Positions 1-7,541 of a stretch of DNA of 35,156 nt are shown here, one piece after another. Numbering within the stretch: position 1 is the first letter of the stretch; each line of letters opens with the position of its first letter. The stretch lies in NCBI GenBank assembly GCA_045646965.1, contig JAZRLR010000024.1, positions 1 through 35,156 of the forward strand. The letters are read 5' to 3'. The DNA is from HGM04593 sp045646965. Lineage in GTDB: Bacteria > Bacteroidota > Bacteroidia > Bacteroidales > Bacteroidaceae. The position numbers were made by a program, and so were the translations under genes. The notes under the pieces are model-generated. The model ran no database searches. It was not told the origin of the DNA and worked only from the letters and a program-made list of their open reading frames with translations.

Positions 1-563
1 CTACGCGCATTCACCGTTGCCAGAAGATTGAACTCAACGCCATGCTTTTTCATAAGCCCCACAGCCCTCATAACCCTTTCAAAAGTGGGGGCACCGCCAC
101 AGTCGCGACGGAAAGCGTCGTGTATATCCTCGGGGCCGTCGAGCGAGAGCCCCACAAGGAAATCATTCTCCTTGAAGAAGCTGCACCACTCCTCGTTCAC
201 AAGCAGGCCGTTTGTCTGCAAGGTATTCTCGACAACCTTTCCGTCGGCATACTTGCGCTGCAGTTCCATAGCTTTTTTAAAGAACGGCAACCCTGCCATA
301 AGCGGCTCGCCGCCGTGCCAGCAGAAACTTATATTCTGCTGCGACGCCCCCTGTATATACTGTTTTATATATGTCTCGAGGAGTTCGTCGCTCATACGCG
401 GCATAGAGCCTCCATATATTTCGGCCTTGTCGCGGTAGTAACAATAACAACAGTCGAGATTGCACGCCGAGCCTATGGGTTTTACCATAGTACCGAAGGC
501 CGGTGCACGCCTCATCTTCGCTACATCGACAAGGTTGAGATTATTGTTTTTGTTACTTTTCAT
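1..563 (-). CDS. Anaerobic sulfatase-maturating enzyme, radical SAM (partial)
   Basis: The reading frame starts at the ATG ending at 563 and runs off the left edge, giving the first 187 residues. It contains the radical-SAM cysteine motif CxxxCxxC, seen as CNLDCCYC, which binds the 4Fe-4S cluster that cleaves S-adenosylmethionine, and the CWHGGEPL motif typical of anaerobic sulfatase-maturating enzymes. Members of this family act in the cytoplasm and oxidise a Cys or Ser in the sulfatase active site to formylglycine. The gene begins 9 bp after the stop of the sulfatase gene, so the two are almost certainly cotranscribed, and the sulfatase is the obvious substrate. The C-terminal SPASM-type domain with extra clusters lies outside the window. 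Confidence 0.93.
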   Translation of the reverse strand, partial: MKSNKNNNLNLVDVAKMRRAPAFGTMVKPIGSACNLDCCYCYYRDKAEIYGGSMPRMSDELLETYIKQYIQGASQQNISFCWHGGEPLMAGLPFFKKAMELQRKYADGKVVENTLQTNGLLVNEEWCSFFKENDFLVGLSLDGPEDIHDAFRRDCGGAPTFERVMRAVGLMKKHGVEFNLLATVNAR

Positions 564-572
564 ATCCAAATA

Positions 573-2147
573 TTATTCTGCAATGAATTTCTCTTCTCCA
601 TAGAGGTGCTGCAGCTCCACAAGCACGCTCTTGAGGCTGTCGGTAAGCTGCTGTGTGCCCTCCTTGCCATAGATATTGTTTACCTCGTATTTATCGGCTG
701 CAAGGTCGAAGAGCTCCCACTCGCTGTAGTTGTCGCCATAGAAATGTATCAGCTTGTACTGCTCGGTGCGCACGCCGTAGTGAGGACGCACTGCGTGCTC
801 GTCGGGGAACTCATAGTAGTGATAATAAAGACCTTTGCGACGGGGCGACCACTCCTCGCCTTTGAGAAGGGGAAGCAACGACTCGCCGTGTATATCCTCG
901 GGTATCTCAACACCTGCGAGTTCCAGGATTGTGGGTGCATAGTCGATATTCTGCACAAGCGCGCTCACATCGCCCTTTATACCACCGGGCAGACGCATAA
1001 GCAGAGGTGTGCGGAAAGACTCCTCGTACATAAAACGCTTGTCGAACCAGCCGTGCTCTCCCATATAGAAGCCCTGGTCTGATGTATAGACGATGAGGGT
1101 GTTATCGATGAGACCGCTCTCCTCGAGGTAGTCGAGCACCACGCCTATGTTACGGTCTACCGATGTGATTACACGCAGATAATCACGCATATACTGCTGA
1201 AATTTCCACGCATCGAGTTCTTTGCCTTTGAGCCCTGCCGCCTTGAACTTTGCGATAACGCCATCGTAGTGAGCGTCCCACGCAGCCTTCTGCTCGGGGT
1301 TCATAGTTCTGTATATTCTGCGTCCCCACTCCTCGAGGTCGGGGCGGCTGTGTATAGCGCTATCCTTGTCGGCCATCTTGAGGTCGTAGACAATGTCCAT
1401 ATCTTTGGAGATTGACATCTTCTGCTCGGCAGCGGCACGACGTCCCTCGTAGCTGTCGTAGAAAGTTGCGGGCAGCTGAAAGTTGCTGTCGGCAAAGAGG
1501 TCGAGGTCGCAGGTATCGGGCATCCAGGTGCGGTGGGGCGCCTTGTGGTGCAGCAGCAGACAGAAGGGTTTCTCTTTGTTACGCTGCTTGTCGAGCCACT
1601 CAATGGCAAGGTCGGTTGTGACATTGGTTGCGTAACCCTCACGCACCACCTTCTCACCGTTTCTTATAAAAGTGGGATTGTAATAATCTCCCTGACCTAT
1701 GAGGATATCCCAATGGTCGAAGCCCGTGGGTTCGGATGTAAGATGCCACTTACCTATCACGGCAGTCTCATAGCCCTGTTTCTGCAACAATTTGGGGTAG
1801 GTCTGCTGTCCTCCGTCGAACGACGAGCTGTTATCGGTGAAGCCATTGGCAAGGCTATGCTTGCCGGTGAGCATACAGGCACGCGAAGGGCCGCTTATGG
1901 AGTTGGCCACAAAGCTGTTTGTAAAACGCACACCGTCGGCAGCTATACGGTCGATATTCGGAGTTTTTATATAGGTTGTATCATATGCACTGATAGTCTG
2001 ATAGGAGTGGTCATCGCACATAATATAGAGAATATTCATCGGTTTCTCTTCGGCATTCTTATCTCCACACGACACAAAAGGGAGAACGACTGTGCCCGCC
2101 ATAGAGAGGCAAAGCAGTTTTTTCGTATTTTCAAAAAAGTTACCCAT
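573..2147 (-). CDS. Ser-type sulfatase lipoprotein (S1 family)
   Basis: A 524-residue sulfatase of the alkaline-phosphatase superfamily, predicted to remove sulfate esters from glycans outside the inner membrane. The N-terminus has a hydrophobic segment ending in FVSC, so Cys27 may be lipidated. Metal-binding residues start at CDDH (Asp45-Asp46). The active-site signature is SGPSR with Ser85 at the position converted to formylglycine. A Ser instead of Cys requires an anaerobic maturase, which is encoded immediately downstream. The surrounding NSISGPSRACMLTGKH resembles sulfatases acting on 6-sulfated N-acetylglucosamine, so that substrate is a reasonable but unproven guess; heparan or chondroitin substrates remain possible. 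Downstream genes share the strand with a 9-bp gap. Confidence 0.93.
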   Translation of the reverse strand: MGNFFENTKKLLCLSMAGTVVLPFVSCGDKNAEEKPMNILYIMCDDHSYQTISAYDTTYIKTPNIDRIAADGVRFTNSFVANSISGPSRACMLTGKHSLANGFTDNSSSFDGGQQTYPKLLQKQGYETAVIGKWHLTSEPTGFDHWDILIGQGDYYNPTFIRNGEKVVREGYATNVTTDLAIEWLDKQRNKEKPFCLLLHHKAPHRTWMPDTCDLDLFADSNFQLPATFYDSYEGRRAAAEQKMSISKDMDIVYDLKMADKDSAIHSRPDLEEWGRRIYRTMNPEQKAAWDAHYDGVIAKFKAAGLKGKELDAWKFQQYMRDYLRVITSVDRNIGVVLDYLEESGLIDNTLIVYTSDQGFYMGEHGWFDKRFMYEESFRTPLLMRLPGGIKGDVSALVQNIDYAPTILELAGVEIPEDIHGESLLPLLKGEEWSPRRKGLYYHYYEFPDEHAVRPHYGVRTEQYKLIHFYGDNYSEWELFDLAADKYEVNNIYGKEGTQQLTDSLKSVLVELQHLYGEEKFIAE

Positions 2148-2190
2148 AGCAATATTTTTAAATATGTTTGTTGCGGTTTTTACACAATTG

Positions 2191-2198
2191 CAAATTTA
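2191..2198 (-). promoter_or_regulatory. -7 box of the sulfatase-maturase operon
   Basis: TAAATTTG on the minus strand matches the Bacteroidetes -7 consensus TAnnTTTG exactly and lies 43 bp before the sulfatase ATG. No clear TTTG -33 box is seen at 19-21 bp. Confidence 0.5.
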
Positions 2199-2281
2199 TA
2201 AAAAACGGCGAAATATGCCTTATAAATTATCTTTTTTTATAGAAATAATCTTCAAACGACAAAAAGCCCGTTTGCATAACA

Positions 2282-2312
2282 AGACGAGGGCGGAATAAAT
2301 CCGCCCTCGTCT
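2282..2312 (-). terminator. Stem-loop terminator after the ROK kinase gene
   Basis: A perfect 13-bp GC-rich stem with a 5-nt loop lies 19 bp beyond the kinase stop. The long T tract is on the plus-strand side, and only a short T-rich stretch follows in the minus direction, so the hairpin rather than a U-run would do most of the work for the kinase. It also insulates the sulfatase operon. Confidence 0.7.
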
Positions 2313-2330
2313 ACGTTTTTTGCTGATATT

Positions 2331-3290
2331 TTACTCTTTCCAGCCCAACGCCGATGCTCCGAGAACCGCAGCATCTGCTCCGGGGAGAGAAGATTTCAAT
2401 ACTTTCACCTTGTCTTTCCACAAGAACACCACATTCTCGTTCATACGCTTGCGTATGGGCTCGAGCAGGAGGTCGCCTGCATTGGCAAGACCGCCGAAGA
2501 GCACAATGGCCTCGGGAGCCGAGAAGGCAATGAAGTTACAGAATGCGTCGCCAAGCACCTGGCCGGTGAACTCAAAGATACTCTTTGCAAGCTCGTCGCC
2601 CTTCATCGCCGCATCGAAAAGCATCTTGGAAGTGAGCTCGTTCATACATACATCGCGCAAGATACTGGGCTCGTCGCGCTCCACAAGCCATTTCTTGGCT
2701 GTGCGCACAATACCTGTCGCCGAAGCGTATGTCTCGAGACAGTCTACGCGACCGCAACCGCAAGCGCGGCCCTCGAGAACGGGAGCTGTGACGTGTCCGA
2801 GCTCTCCAGCAAAGCCGTCGTGACCATAGATGAGCTGGCCGTTGGCAACGATACCGCTACCCACGCCTGTACCCAATGTGATGTAAACAAAATCCTTCAT
2901 ACCCTGCGCAACGCCATATTTCATTTCGCCTATGGCGGCAGCATTGGCATCGTTTGTAACCTTTGTGGGGATACCTGTTTTTTTCTCTACAAGCCAGCCG
3001 AGGGGCACAATACCTTTCCAAGGCAAGTTGGCCGCGTTCACAATTTCACCTGTGTAGTAGTTGGCCATAGGAGCACCTATACCCACACCCTCAATCTTAC
3101 CCTGAACTCCGCACTGCTCGGCGAGTTTGTTTATAACAGCCGCAAGCGTATCGGTGTATTCACCTATTTCGGGGTGAGCCTGGGTTTTTGTTGTGTCGTC
3201 TTTTGCAAGGATATTTCCTTTTGCATCTACAAGACCTATCACGGTATTAGTACCTCCGAGGTCGATTCCAATTACATACTTATCTTCCAT
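2331..3290 (-). CDS. ROK-family sugar kinase (glucokinase-like)
   Basis: A 319-residue cytoplasmic kinase that should phosphorylate glucose or an N-acetylhexosamine using ATP. The N-terminal phosphate-binding motif is DLGGTNT. The ROK signature follows as GELGHVTAPVLEGRACGCGR and then VDCLE, with the His and three Cys that bind zinc in this family. A longer frame starts at 3314, but the -7 box at 3327-3334 would leave only about 6 nt of leader, so the Met at 3290 is preferred. Substrate cannot be read from sequence. The neighbouring sulfatase and hexosaminidase suggest that released GlcNAc or glucose feeds this enzyme. It is monocistronic, bounded by a terminator on one side and a divergent GH20 gene on the other. 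Confidence 0.9.
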   Translation of the reverse strand: MEDKYVIGIDLGGTNTVIGLVDAKGNILAKDDTTKTQAHPEIGEYTDTLAAVINKLAEQCGVQGKIEGVGIGAPMANYYTGEIVNAANLPWKGIVPLGWLVEKKTGIPTKVTNDANAAAIGEMKYGVAQGMKDFVYITLGTGVGSGIVANGQLIYGHDGFAGELGHVTAPVLEGRACGCGRVDCLETYASATGIVRTAKKWLVERDEPSILRDVCMNELTSKMLFDAAMKGDELAKSIFEFTGQVLGDAFCNFIAFSAPEAIVLFGGLANAGDLLLEPIRKRMNENVVFLWKDKVKVLKSSLPGADAAVLGASALGWKE

Positions 3291-3326
3291 ATTGTTAGTT
3301 ATTAGTTTGTTCATACTTTAACTTTG

Positions 3327-3334
3327 CGAATATA
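3327..3334 (-). promoter_or_regulatory. -7 box of the ROK kinase gene
   Basis: TATATTCG on the minus strand differs from TAnnTTTG at one base. The same TTCG variant recurs before several other genes here. Its position supports the translation start at 3290. Confidence 0.4.
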
Positions 3335-3430
3335 GAAAAAAAACAGATACGGCGCTGCATCGGTGTTAAAAAAATAATTAAAAAGTGGGATTTATTATTT
3401 CGCAGGGCACGGCAAAAGGCGTAAATTTCA

Positions 3431-3457
3431 CTATCTCTGCGCTACGCGCCAAGATAG
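3431..3457. repeat. Imperfect palindrome carrying a -7-like box
   Basis: The 27-bp element pairs CTATCT with AGATAG and GCGC with GCGC around a TAC loop, with a two-base mismatch between the stems. It sits in the divergent region between the ROK kinase and GH20 genes. Its design, a TATCT arm with a GC-rich inner stem, matches the elements at 5713 and 5868. Confidence 0.55.
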
Positions 3458-3515
3458 GAGGCGGCTCGGCATAAAAAATTAAGTAAACTTTATTTTTTCT
3501 GCTCTCGCCTTTCAC

Positions 3516-3523
3516 TATCTTTG
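3516..3523 (+). promoter_or_regulatory. -7 box of the first GH20 gene
   Basis: TATCTTTG matches the Bacteroidetes -7 consensus exactly and lies 29 bp before the ATG, leaving a leader of about 22-25 nt that is A/T-rich and lacks a Shine-Dalgarno sequence. Confidence 0.6.
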
Positions 3524-3552
3524 CAAAGGAAATAAATTTAATAAATATAACT

Positions 3553-5208
3553 ATGATAAAGAAACTTTTACTTGTTCTGCTTGTCCTTTCGGCCATAGGC
3601 CTCAAGGCGCACTCACAGACAACACCCTCGCTGGTGCCTCTGCCACAGAAAACCGTTATGGGACACAACGGCTGCACCTTTGAGTTGAACACCAAGACTA
3701 AAATCGCAATCTTTCTCGAGGACGAGAATGTCAATTACGCAATCAACGAGCTCTGCCGCATCATTGAGCCCATATTGGGCAAGACACCCAAGCGCGTCTC
3801 AAGCATAAAAGGCGACAACCACATTATAATTAGAAAGAATGGTTCGCTCGAGGTGGAGGGTTATAAACTTGAGATTTCTCCCGAGAATATAATAATTCAG
3901 GCAAGGGAGGCTGTAGGCGTTTTCTACGCTGTGCAGACACTCAAGCAGCTCATCCCCGTGCAGGTCTACGAGACACCTCTCACCCTTGAGTCATTCAAGT
4001 TGCCCACACTCACCATTGAAGACGCTCCCCACTTTGAGTATCGCGGCTTTATGCTCGACTGCGTGCGTCACTTCTGGGATGTGAAAACCGTGAAGGAGGT
4101 CATTAATATTATGGCTACACACAAGCTCAACCGTCTGCATTGGCACCTCACCGACGACCAGGGCTGGCGCATCGAGATAAAGAAATACCCCTTGCTCACA
4201 AAGATGGGCAGCCTGCGCAAACAGACCGCCACCGGACACAACGAAGGCTTGGACGGAGTACCCTACGGCGGTTTCTACTCACAAAAAGACATAAAGGAGA
4301 TTGTACAGTATGCCGCAGAGCGATTCATTACCATAATACCCGAGATTGAAATCCCCGGGCACTCGCTCGGCGCACTCTGTGCCTATCCCTGGCTCGGATG
4401 CCGCGGCAAGAATGGTAACTACGAGACTTGGGCCAACTGGGGAGTTTCGCCCCAGATTGCCTGCGCCGGCAAGGAGACTACCTTCAAATTCTGGAATAAC
4501 GTATTCAGCGAGGTAGTGAAACTCTTCCCCTCCGAGTATATACATATAGGTGGCGACGAAGCACCGCGCGACGAGTGGAAGGTGTGCCCCCACTGCCAGA
4601 AGCGCATCCAAGAGAACGGTTTGAAGAACGAAGCAGAGCTGCAATCCTATGTAAACAGCCGCGTGGAGCAGTTCCTCGCCGAGAGAGGACGTAAAATCAT
4701 CGGTTGGGACGAGATTCTCGAGGGCGGTGTGAGCAAGGACGCAACCATTATGTCGTGGCGAGGCGCCGACGGCGGTATAAAAGCTGCACGCAACGGCAAC
4801 TACGCTATTATGACTCCCAACACCCACTGCTACCTCGACTATTTCCAGACAAGAGACCGCAACGACGAGCCCGACGCCATAGGCGGCTACCTGCCCCTCC
4901 ACAAGGTATATGAGCTGAACCCCTATGACAAGCTCACACCCGAGCAGCAGAAATTCATTCTGGGCGTGCAGGGTAACCTGTGGTGCGAATACATCCCCAC
5001 ACCTATGCAGTTGCAGTATATGGCACTGCCCCGTATGAGCGCCATAGCCGAGATTGGTTGGACTAACCCCTCACCCGAAAACAAGAATACAACCGACTAT
5101 ATAACACGCGCAAAGCACCTCTCGCGCTACTACGCTGTGTTTGGTTGGAACTTCGCAAAGCACTTCTATGAGGGTGCAGAACTCAAAGAACAGAAAGGCG
5201 GCTGGTAA
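3553..5208 (+). CDS. Secreted GH20 beta-N-acetylhexosaminidase
   Basis: A 551-residue exo-hydrolase expected to release terminal beta-linked GlcNAc or GalNAc. Residues 1-22 form a signal peptide ending KAHSQ. Residues about 25-155 resemble the GH20b alpha/beta domain, and about 160-500 form the GH20 barrel. FEYRGFMLDCVRHFW and HWHLTDDQGWRIEIKKYP are family hallmarks, and the catalytic pair is Asp335-Glu336 in HIGGDE. These enzymes use the substrate acetamido group as nucleophile, with Glu as acid/base. No lipobox is seen, so the protein is probably periplasmic. It is a single gene with its own promoter and terminator, divergent from the sugar kinase. A second, much larger GH20 gene lies at 27.2 kb. 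Confidence 0.95.
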   Translation: MIKKLLLVLLVLSAIGLKAHSQTTPSLVPLPQKTVMGHNGCTFELNTKTKIAIFLEDENVNYAINELCRIIEPILGKTPKRVSSIKGDNHIIIRKNGSLEVEGYKLEISPENIIIQAREAVGVFYAVQTLKQLIPVQVYETPLTLESFKLPTLTIEDAPHFEYRGFMLDCVRHFWDVKTVKEVINIMATHKLNRLHWHLTDDQGWRIEIKKYPLLTKMGSLRKQTATGHNEGLDGVPYGGFYSQKDIKEIVQYAAERFITIIPEIEIPGHSLGALCAYPWLGCRGKNGNYETWANWGVSPQIACAGKETTFKFWNNVFSEVVKLFPSEYIHIGGDEAPRDEWKVCPHCQKRIQENGLKNEAELQSYVNSRVEQFLAERGRKIIGWDEILEGGVSKDATIMSWRGADGGIKAARNGNYAIMTPNTHCYLDYFQTRDRNDEPDAIGGYLPLHKVYELNPYDKLTPEQQKFILGVQGNLWCEYIPTPMQLQYMALPRMSAIAEIGWTNPSPENKNTTDYITRAKHLSRYYAVFGWNFAKHFYEGAELKEQKGGW

Positions 5209-5222
5209 ACAACCCACAAACA

Positions 5223-5266
5223 GCAACGCCCCGATGCACAGGCATCGGATGCGTTTGTTTTTTATA
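5223..5266 (+). terminator. Terminator after the first GH20 gene
   Basis: CCGATGC and GCATCGG form a 7-bp stem with loop ACAG, extended by AACGC/GCGTT across a small internal loop and followed by a T-rich tract. Confidence 0.75.
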
Positions 5267-5273
5267 TACCTTT

Positions 5274-5597
5274 TTACTTTTTACTAAAAGAGTTCATCTT
5301 TCTCATACCGCACACTGTGACACTGTTGCGAGCCTTCACACGGCGCTGATACTTTGCATACTGCTTTTCGTTGCTTTTATCGGCGTTTGCATACTCTGCT
5401 GCATCGTCGGGATACTCCTCGTCGAGAGCTTTTATATCTGCACCCATCTGTTTCATAATATTACGCACCTCTTTGGTTGAAGTTGCCACGTCTATTCTCT
5501 CGCGGGCATCGGCGCATATATTCTCATATTTGTCGATGTATCCGCTGCACGAAAGCATCGAAAGAGCCACTACGGCAAGCATTAAAAACTTTTTCAT
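5274..5597 (-). CDS. Small predicted lipoprotein of unknown function
   Basis: A 107-residue protein with a clear lipoprotein signal: MKKFLMLAVVALSMLSC, Cys17 in an LSC lipobox. The mature part is short, mostly helical and highly charged, with KEVRNIMKQMGADIKALDEEYP in the middle and a basic C-terminus ending NSFSKK. No catalytic motif or named domain was recognised. The start is supported by a good promoter about 50 bp upstream (TATCTTTG with a TTCG -33 box 20 bp away). The gene stands alone, converging on the GH20 gene, and its upstream side is occupied by about 300 bp of degenerate repeats. Confidence 0.75.
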   Translation of the reverse strand: MKKFLMLAVVALSMLSCSGYIDKYENICADARERIDVATSTKEVRNIMKQMGADIKALDEEYPDDAAEYANADKSNEKQYAKYQRRVKARNSVTVCGMRKMNSFSKK

Positions 5598-5642
5598 TTC
5601 TATATTTCTTTTTGTAATTACATTTTTTAATTGCGGGAATAG

Positions 5643-5909
5643 TGCAAAGATAGTAACAAACGAGCGAGAAATGCGAAACTTGTTTCAGCATTTTTTACAG
5701 CGAGTACAGAATATCTTCGAGCGAAGCTCAAAGATAACCACAAACGAGCGAAAGTTCGACAAGCGAGTGAGTAAAAATCTAATTTTAACTCACAACGAGC
5801 ACAAAGAACTTCGGCGAAGCCAAATATATCAAGCTTGCTTGAATATTTTTCACAGCGAGTGCAGCATATCTTCGAGCGATAGCTCAAAGATAGTAAAAAC
5901 AGGTGAAAG
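5643..5909. repeat. Degenerate promoter-bearing palindromic repeats
   Basis: This occupies most of a 346-bp stretch without a supported gene (5598-5943). Three degenerate copies share CAAAGATA followed by a (C)AAACGAGCGAAAG-like tail, starting near 5645, 5729 and 5885. Two also carry an imperfect palindrome, ATCTTCGAGC then GCTCAAAGAT around a 3- or 4-nt loop, at 5713-5735 and 5868-5891. Another hairpin (CAAGC/GCTTG) lies at 5830-5841. Each CAAAGATA reads TATCTTTG on the minus strand, so every copy holds a -7-like box pointing towards the lipoprotein gene. Confidence 0.7.
5645..5676 (-). promoter_or_regulatory. Promoter of the small lipoprotein gene
   Basis: On the minus strand TATCTTTG (5645-5652) is preceded by TTCG (5673-5676) at 20-bp spacing, close to the Bacteroidetes pattern TTTG-N19-21-TAnnTTTG. 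It lies about 50 bp before the ATG at 5597. Confidence 0.55.
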
Positions 5910-5943
5910 ACAAAACGTCTGCACCCATCTTCGCGCTGCGGCA

Positions 5944-6639
5944 CTATAAAATATCCTTTATCTGCAGCAGCGACGTCACCGTATGGGTGGGCTCAAATGG
6001 GAGAAGGTCGAGACGTTTACGATTGAAAAAAATCTGGTCCATACCCACACCTGCCGCTCCGGCGATGTCGGTGTCGAACATATCTCCTATCATAACACTC
6101 TCCTCGGCGGTGGTACCCGCTTTTTGCAGGGCGTATACAAAGAGTTCGGGGCGCGGTTTGTTTACGCCTATGTCGTCCGACAGGATGAGAGTCTCGAAAT
6201 AATCGGTAAAGCCTGCGGTGCGCATCTTGTGTGCCTGCAACTCCTTAAAACCGTTGGAAAGGATGTGCAGGCGATACTTGGGCGCGAGATAACGGAGCAG
6301 TTCGTGTGCACCGTCTATCACCTTGTTTTTTGTAGGTATGCGCCCGAGGGCCTCGCGGCAGAACCTCTCGGCAAGAGTCGCATCACACACTCCCACCATC
6401 TCGAGCGGGTAGTTGTAACGCCTGCGATTGAGCTCGGCTTTTGTTATTTTGCCCTCGCCATATATTTTCCAAAGTTCAAGGTTATAGGGCTCATATAGCG
6501 ACATATAGTGCTCAAAGGAGCAGAAAAACCTCTCATAGCCCAGAAGGTCGTAGGTCTCGCGGAACGACTCGCGCGACGCCGCAGCAAAGTCGTACAGGGT
6601 ATCGTCGAGGTCGATAAATATATTCTTGTATTTGCTCAT
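5944..6639 (-). CDS. HAD-family noncanonical pyrimidine nucleotidase, YjjG-like
   Basis: A 231-residue cytoplasmic HAD hydrolase. Motif I is DLDDT (Asp10 nucleophile, Asp12 general acid), motif II is SNG in HILSNGFKELQ, motif III is the Lys in VNKPRPELF, and motif IV is GDMFDTDI. The alpha-helical cap between motifs I and II and the NGF and NKPRPE context match the YjjG group, which dephosphorylates damaged or noncanonical pyrimidine nucleotides; other small phosphate esters are possible. The gene starts 49 bp after the coiled-coil lipoprotein stop on the same strand, but a strong terminator lies between. Expression may therefore depend on read-through or on a promoter not recognised here. 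Confidence 0.85.
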   Translation of the reverse strand: MSKYKNIFIDLDDTLYDFAAASRESFRETYDLLGYERFFCSFEHYMSLYEPYNLELWKIYGEGKITKAELNRRRYNYPLEMVGVCDATLAERFCREALGRIPTKNKVIDGAHELLRYLAPKYRLHILSNGFKELQAHKMRTAGFTDYFETLILSDDIGVNKPRPELFVYALQKAGTTAEESVMIGDMFDTDIAGAAGVGMDQIFFNRKRLDLLPFEPTHTVTSLLQIKDIL

Positions 6640-6645
6640 AGTAAA

Positions 6646-6682
6646 TCAAAAAAAGAGAGGCTGCGACAGCTGCCGCAGCCTC
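6646..6682 (-). terminator. Intrinsic terminator of the rsmI-lipoprotein unit
   Basis: GAGGCTGCG pairs with CGCAGCCTC around an 8-nt loop, and the minus strand continues TCTTTTTTT, a textbook Rho-independent terminator. It ends only a few bases before the HAD gene start. Confidence 0.85.
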
Positions 6683-6688
6683 ATAGAG

Positions 6689-7519
6689 TTATCGCACTTG
6701 TATCACCAGATACTTCGTAGCCTTCCAAAAGGCTGTGGCATCGGTAATTGTGAGCACATATAGTTTGTCGGCATTGCGCTCGAGGGTGTAGCTGCCTTCG
6801 GGGTGATTTGTAAGCAATTTCGCTTTCTTGGCAAAAGTCTCAATGGTCTTGAGCTCGCGCTTATCGGCCTTTGTAAAATACTTCATATTTGCATCGCCCT
6901 CACGCAGAACATCGCCACCGCTCAAGATATTCTCACCCTTGAGCTCACTCTTTGTACCTATGGCATACCACACGCTGTTGAGCTCGGCATCCTGCGCAAT
7001 GAGCTGAAGTTCCTGACCTGTATTCTCTCTTGTGAGCATTGTGACAATGCTGTCGAGGCGGCCTATGTGGATATTCTTATCCGAAAGGCTCTGCTGCAAG
7101 GCAAAGAGTTCGTGGCTCTTGTCGATGAGTTTCTGCTCGAGGCCTGCAATCATACTCTTGAGTTCCTTTGAAACTTTTTTGCCGTCGAGCAACTGCTTTT
7201 TCAGTTTCTCAATCTCGGCTTTGTTATTTGCAAGCACGGTTGTAATGTACTCTATATTCTCCTCTATGACCTTTGAATTGCTTATCTCGTCGGTCATCGA
7301 GCCCAGGTTGATGCGTCCCTGCATCTCGTTTATCTTTTTAAAGCCCTCTTCAATGATGCTCATTGCACCCGCCAACTCCGACAAGGCGGCATCCTTTACC
7401 GAGAGTTCTGTTCTCAACGAGTCGTTACTGCTCTGCAGAGCCTTGCGACCTGCACTGTCGCCACAAGCCGCAAACAGAACGGCGGCAATTATCAGCTGAA
7501 TAAAAACCAATCTTCTCAT
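6689..7519 (-). CDS. Coiled-coil lipoprotein of unknown function
   Basis: A 276-residue protein with a lipoprotein signal, MRRLVFIQLIIAAVLFAAC, Cys19 lipidated. Residues about 25-165 are strongly heptad-like (SNDSLRTELSVKDAALSEL, KAEIEKLKKQLLDGKKVSKE, ALQQSLSDKNIHIGRLDSIV), indicating a long coiled coil. A compact C-terminal part starts at NSVWYAIGTKSELKGENIL and ends KATKYLVIQVR. Similar Bacteroides proteins have been labelled Cbp1-type collagen-binding adhesins; from memory the shape fits, but no binding activity can be read from sequence. A role as a periplasmic spacer or adhesin stalk is inference. It follows rsmI by 22 bp and ends at a strong terminator, so the two form a transcription unit. 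Confidence 0.8.
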   Translation of the reverse strand: MRRLVFIQLIIAAVLFAACGDSAGRKALQSSNDSLRTELSVKDAALSELAGAMSIIEEGFKKINEMQGRINLGSMTDEISNSKVIEENIEYITTVLANNKAEIEKLKKQLLDGKKVSKELKSMIAGLEQKLIDKSHELFALQQSLSDKNIHIGRLDSIVTMLTRENTGQELQLIAQDAELNSVWYAIGTKSELKGENILSGGDVLREGDANMKYFTKADKRELKTIETFAKKAKLLTNHPEGSYTLERNADKLYVLTITDATAFWKATKYLVIQVR

Positions 7520-7541
7520 ACTATTCTTTTTTTTTCATTTA

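Noticed and set aside
42..1082. Open frame of 346 codons on the plus strand over the maturase and sulfatase genes
   Set aside because: It spans the junction of two well-supported minus-strand genes and has no family features.
5627..5944. Open frame of 105 codons on the minus strand in the repeat block
   Set aside because: It consists of translated repeats rich in Cys, Phe, Arg and Leu and overlaps promoter boxes, so it is not a credible protein.
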